Part shown: positions 61,624 to 64,000 of the stretch, in pieces
Layout of the letters: every line of letters begins with the position of its first letter
Numbering within the stretch: position 1 is the stretch's first letter
NCBI GenBank assembly: GCA_017448985.1
Contig: JAFSKL010000017.1
Location: 1-64,000, forward strand
Source of the DNA: Paludibacteraceae bacterium
GTDB lineage: Bacteria; Bacteroidota; Bacteroidia; Bacteroidales; Paludibacteraceae
Length of the DNA: 64,000 nt
Reading direction: 5' to 3'
Made by a program: the position numbers and the translations under genes
Notes under the pieces: generated by a model
Seen by the model: only the letters and a program-made list of their open reading frames with translations
Databases searched by the model: none
What the model was told of the DNA's origin: nothing

Positions 61624-62082
61624 ATGGAAAAGATAGACGAATTAGATCGCAAAATCCTCAAAATCATCACCAAGAGTGCGCGTATTCCGTTCCGTGATGT
61701 AGCCGACCAGTGTGGCGTGAGTCGTGCCGCCGTTCATCAGCGTGTGCAGAAGATGTTCGACAACGGTGTCATCACCGGTTCCAGTTACCATGTGCAGCCG
61801 AAGATGCTGGGTTACCAGCTCTGCGTCTATATAGGTATCACGATGGAGAAGGCCTCGATGTACAATCAGGTCATTGCGGCGCTGGAGCGTATTCCCGAGG
61901 TGGTCGAGGCGCAATATACATTGGGCGCTTTCGGTCTGCTCATCAAGGTCTATGCCCACGACAACGAGCACCTCTTGCAGCTGTTGAATACGAAGATTCA
62001 GGAGATACCCGGCGTGTCCAATACCACGACCATGACTGCTATCTCCCAGCCGATTTATCGTCAATTACCCATTGAAATTTAA
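61624..62082 (+). CDS. Lrp/AsnC family transcriptional regulator
   Basis: A 152-residue regulator with an N-terminal helix-turn-helix (DELDRKILKIITKSARIPFR, VSRAAVHQRVQKM, about 4-50) and a C-terminal RAM ligand-binding domain (about 65-145). These proteins form octamers and respond to amino acids. The gene is divergent from, and shares its promoter region with, the O-methyltransferase gene, so autoregulation and control of the neighbour are likely but not shown. Confidence 0.92.
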   Translation: MEKIDELDRKILKIITKSARIPFRDVADQCGVSRAAVHQRVQKMFDNGVITGSSYHVQPKMLGYQLCVYIGITMEKASMYNQVIAALERIPEVVEAQYTLGAFGLLIKVYAHDNEHLLQLLNTKIQEIPGVSNTTTMTAISQPIYRQLPIEI

Positions 62083-62110
62083 TGAATAAATAATAATGAA
62101 TAATGATTAT
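62081..62110. repeat. 7-bp-style AT-rich array (trpS leader, left)
   Basis: A run built on AATGAAT and AATAATG directly after the Lrp stop. It contains the same AATGAATAATGA sequence as the rpsB leader array at 55653. Confidence 0.6.
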
Positions 62111-62134
62111 CTTTTTCGTTTGTACCCGCGAGAT

Positions 62135-62162
62135 ATTCATTAATCATTAATCATTAATCATT
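62135..62162. repeat. Heptamer-period array, units AATCATT / ATTCATT (trpS leader, right)
   Basis: Four exact 7-bp units ending 3 bp before the trpS start codon. It is inverted relative to the left array, with 24 bp between the two. Confidence 0.75.
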
Positions 62163-62165
62163 GTT

Positions 62166-63155
62166 ATGGAACGTGTTATAAGTGGAATAAGGCCGACAGG
62201 AAACCTGCATTTGGGCAACTATTTCGGCGCGGTGAAGAGTTTTGTGAAGATGCAAGACGAGTACGACTGCATGTTTTTCATTGCGGACTGGCACTCGTTG
62301 ACGACTCATCCGACGCCGGAGAACATACGCAATTCGGTCAAGACGATCTTGAGCGAGTACCTGGCTTGTGGCATCGACCCGGAGAAAGCACCGATCTATG
62401 TGCAATCGGATGTCAAGCAAGTGCTCGAACTCTACCTCTACTTCAACATGAACGCTTATTTGGGCGAGCTGGAGCGCGTCACTTCGTTCAAGGAGAAAGT
62501 GCGCAAACAGCCGGATAATGTCAATGCCGGTCTGCTCACTTACCCGTGCCTGATGGCGGCGGACATCCTGATGCACAAGGCCGACAAAGTGCCGGTAGGC
62601 AAGGACCAGGAGCAGAACATGGAGATGGCACGGCTCTTTGCACGCCGTTTCAATCGCATCTATGGGGTAGAGTACTTCAAAGAACCGCAGTCCTTCCATT
62701 TTGCCGACAAGGCCGTCAAAGTGCCCGGTCTCGACGGAACCGGTAAGATGGGCAAGTCCGAAGGCAACTGCCTCTATCTCTGCGACGACGAGAAGACCGT
62801 GACCAAGAAGATCATGCGTGCCGTGACCGATCAGGGACCGACCCAACTCAATCAGGAGAAACCCGAGGTCATTCAGAACCTCTTCACGCTCTGCGAACTG
62901 CTCTGCGGCAAGGAAGCGGCGGACTATTACAACGACCTGTATAACAACATGCAGATCCGCTACGGTGATATGAAAAAACAGATGGCGGCCGATGCGAATA
63001 CACTTCTTGCGCCTATTCGCGAGCGCATTCTCGCATATTCGAACGACGATGCGTATCTCGAAAAAGTGATGCGACAAGGAGCAGAAAAAGCATCTGCACG
63101 GGCAGAGCAAACGATCGAAGAAGTGCGCGAAATAATCGGTTTCAGAAAGATATGA
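62166..63155 (+). CDS. trpS: Tryptophan--tRNA ligase
   Basis: A 329-residue class I synthetase. GIRPTGNLHLGNYFGAVKSF contains the HIGH-equivalent HLGN, and KMGKSEGNCL the KMSKS-equivalent. Length matches bacterial TrpRS. It overlaps the small lipoprotein gene by 4 bp. Confidence 0.95.
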   Translation: MERVISGIRPTGNLHLGNYFGAVKSFVKMQDEYDCMFFIADWHSLTTHPTPENIRNSVKTILSEYLACGIDPEKAPIYVQSDVKQVLELYLYFNMNAYLGELERVTSFKEKVRKQPDNVNAGLLTYPCLMAADILMHKADKVPVGKDQEQNMEMARLFARRFNRIYGVEYFKEPQSFHFADKAVKVPGLDGTGKMGKSEGNCLYLCDDEKTVTKKIMRAVTDQGPTQLNQEKPEVIQNLFTLCELLCGKEAADYYNDLYNNMQIRYGDMKKQMAADANTLLAPIRERILAYSNDDAYLEKVMRQGAEKASARAEQTIEEVREIIGFRKI

Positions 63156-63385
63156 AAAAAGCCTTATACATAGCGTTATGCGTTGCCGGTCTCTGTTCTT
63201 GCGGAGCTGCGCAAGCACCCTTGGACGATGCCTATTATTGGCCGGACAAACGCCAGCAGGCGGCACAGGAGTATGTCGTGCAACCGGCAGTAACCGTCGT
63301 GGAAACAACGGCTTCGGAGCCCACACCTGCTTATCAGATTATCAACGACCAGGATACCACGGTCACAATTCGCTTTAACAAATGA
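63152..63385 (+). CDS. Small lipoprotein
   Basis: A 77-residue protein with a signal peptide ending in the lipobox GLCSC (Cys17). The mature part (about 60 residues) is Gln/Thr/Val-rich with no known domain (YWPDKRQQAAQEYVVQPAVT). It overlaps trpS by 4 bp and the next outer-membrane gene by 4 bp, so it may be a partner of that protein. Confidence 0.72.
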   Translation: MKKALYIALCVAGLCSCGAAQAPLDDAYYWPDKRQQAAQEYVVQPAVTVVETTASEPTPAYQIINDQDTTVTIRFNK

Positions 63386-64000
63386 AAACGCATCGATACA
63401 TAGCAGCCTTTGTACTTTGTCTTTTGTCACTTGGTACTTGGTCTCAGGATTTTGCCCGCTTGGCGGAGCGTTCGCTTACCGGCACGGCCCGTTATGTGGG
63501 TATGGGCGGTGCGATGACGGCTATCGGAGGAGACCCGTCGGCTGTGCATGATAATCCTGCAGCCCTCGGACTGTACCGCAGAGCCGAAGTACTCGTCTCG
63601 TTCGACTATTCCTACGACAGGACGCAACAAGTGGGCGCAAACACTTTCTGGTCCAAGCACCTCTTTCATGTGCCGCAAGCTTCGCTTGTGCTCTCGTTCT
63701 CAAGGGACAAAATGACAGATGAAGGTGTGCAGTTCAACAACCTCCTTTTCTCGTACAAGCGTGTCCATTCGTTCGGGCGCAATATGTATGGCGTCAATAG
63801 GGACGGAGGCCCGTCGCTTGGCGCCTTGCTCGCTTGTACCGAAGTACAATGGGACATACCGTTCTGCCATGAACCGAAAAACAACGGCTACGACCTGATG
63901 CTCAACGAAAACGGGCATGTGGACGAGTTCGTGGCCGATTGGTCGATGAATATATCCAATCGTGTCTTTGTGGGCGCGGGACTGCATATCATGTCGTATA
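63382..64000 (+). CDS. Outer-membrane barrel protein of OmpP1/FadL-like type, partial (runs off window)
   Basis: An open frame from ATG 63382 to the window end, 206 residues so far. The signal peptide (about 1-21, ending TWSQ) is followed by SLTGTARYVGMGGAMTAIGG and DPSAVHDNPAALGLYRRAEV. This N-terminal pattern (G-M-G-G-A, then N-P-A-A-L) is typical of the FadL/OmpP1/PorV group of outer-membrane barrels. The transported substance is unknown. Most of the signal peptide's core is encoded by a heptamer array. Confidence 0.75.
   Translation, partial: MKTHRYIAAFVLCLLSLGTWSQDFARLAERSLTGTARYVGMGGAMTAIGGDPSAVHDNPAALGLYRRAEVLVSFDYSYDRTQQVGANTFWSKHLFHVPQASLVLSFSRDKMTDEGVQFNNLLFSYKRVHSFGRNMYGVNRDGGPSLGALLACTEVQWDIPFCHEPKNNGYDLMLNENGHVDEFVADWSMNISNRVFVGAGLHIMSY
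63409..63443. repeat. In-frame heptamer array inside a signal peptide, units TTTGTAC / CTTGGTA
   Basis: Five 7-bp units (35 bp) encode the hydrophobic core FVLCLLSLGTWS of the outer-membrane protein's signal peptide. The unit drifts from TTTGTxx to CTTGGTx. Confidence 0.72.

Noticed and set aside
62154..63326. 390-codon minus-strand frame opposite trpS
   Set aside because: trpS has all class I synthetase motifs. The opposite product has no domain.

Overview
The window is about 64 kb of a Bacteroidales-type (phylum Bacteroidota) chromosome. This rests on the promoter form TTTG-N20-TAnnTTTG, found at a dozen places with exact spacing, on the near absence of Shine-Dalgarno sites, and on family content: a DUF5689 lipoprotein beside a TonB-dependent receptor, DUF1573, a PEP-binding ATP-grasp protein with response-regulator-like regions, a PEGA/LPP20 envelope locus, a membrane pyrophosphatase, and ribosomal and tRNA-synthetase genes of Bacteroidetes type. 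I cannot place it below order level.

Layout. 1-650: the start of a tyrosine integrase next to a tRNA-His gene whose 3' end is missing. 848-7287 (+): two acyltransferases, RF2, a C1 peptidase, a YigZ-like protein, CoaD and an S41 protease, tightly packed. 20293 back to 7279 (-): RelA/SpoT, DUF1573, MeaB, DnaB, AsnS, a TonB-dependent receptor, a DUF5689 lipoprotein, CvpA and FolK. 20467-24436 (+): amidase, MCE/MlaD protein, DnaA. 24532-26487 (-): GroEL and GroES. 26945-37462 (+): small lipoprotein, glutamate dehydrogenase, four-helix-bundle protein, PEP-binding protein, Na/Pi transporter, SIMPL protein, beta-helix protein, NSS transporter. 37459-43876 (-): SDR enzyme, FAD/Fe-S dehydrogenase, pyruvate phosphate dikinase. 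44057-44130 (-): tRNA-Ala. 44353-51494: LPP20/PEGA envelope genes and the pyrophosphatase. 51622-54513: acyl-CoA ligase, a mini secreted peptide, YbjQ, a GNAT remnant and MgtC. 54737-57634 (+): L13, S9, S2 and EF-Ts. 57615-61527 (-): RecQ, GltX, O-methyltransferase. 61624-64000 (+): an Lrp-type regulator, TrpS, a small lipoprotein and an outer-membrane protein that runs off the window.

Most of the window is core housekeeping: translation, replication initiation and fork helicase, stringent response, chaperonin, folate and CoA synthesis, and phosphoryl-transfer metabolism. PPDK and the membrane pyrophosphatase fit together as pyrophosphate-linked energy saving. I found no phage-defence island, CRISPR array, biosynthetic cluster or complete insertion sequence.

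The most striking signal is not a gene. More than 30 short arrays of 7-nt (sometimes 8-nt) period are scattered over the window. Each locus has its own unit, yet they share a style. They sit in leaders, span stop or start codons, and in about a dozen genes lie inside the reading frame, where they encode a local peptide stretch (RecQ, O-methyltransferase, FAD dehydrogenase four times, SDR, PEP-binding protein, acyl-CoA ligase, MCE protein, two signal peptides). Other points of interest are the truncated tRNA-His at an integrase junction, a duplicated tRNA-Ala 3' end that looks like an old attachment scar, a four-helix-bundle gene between inverted AT-rich arrays, a GC-rich hairpin repeat that also occurs inside a coding region, and pairs of divergent promoters packed into 70 bp or less.
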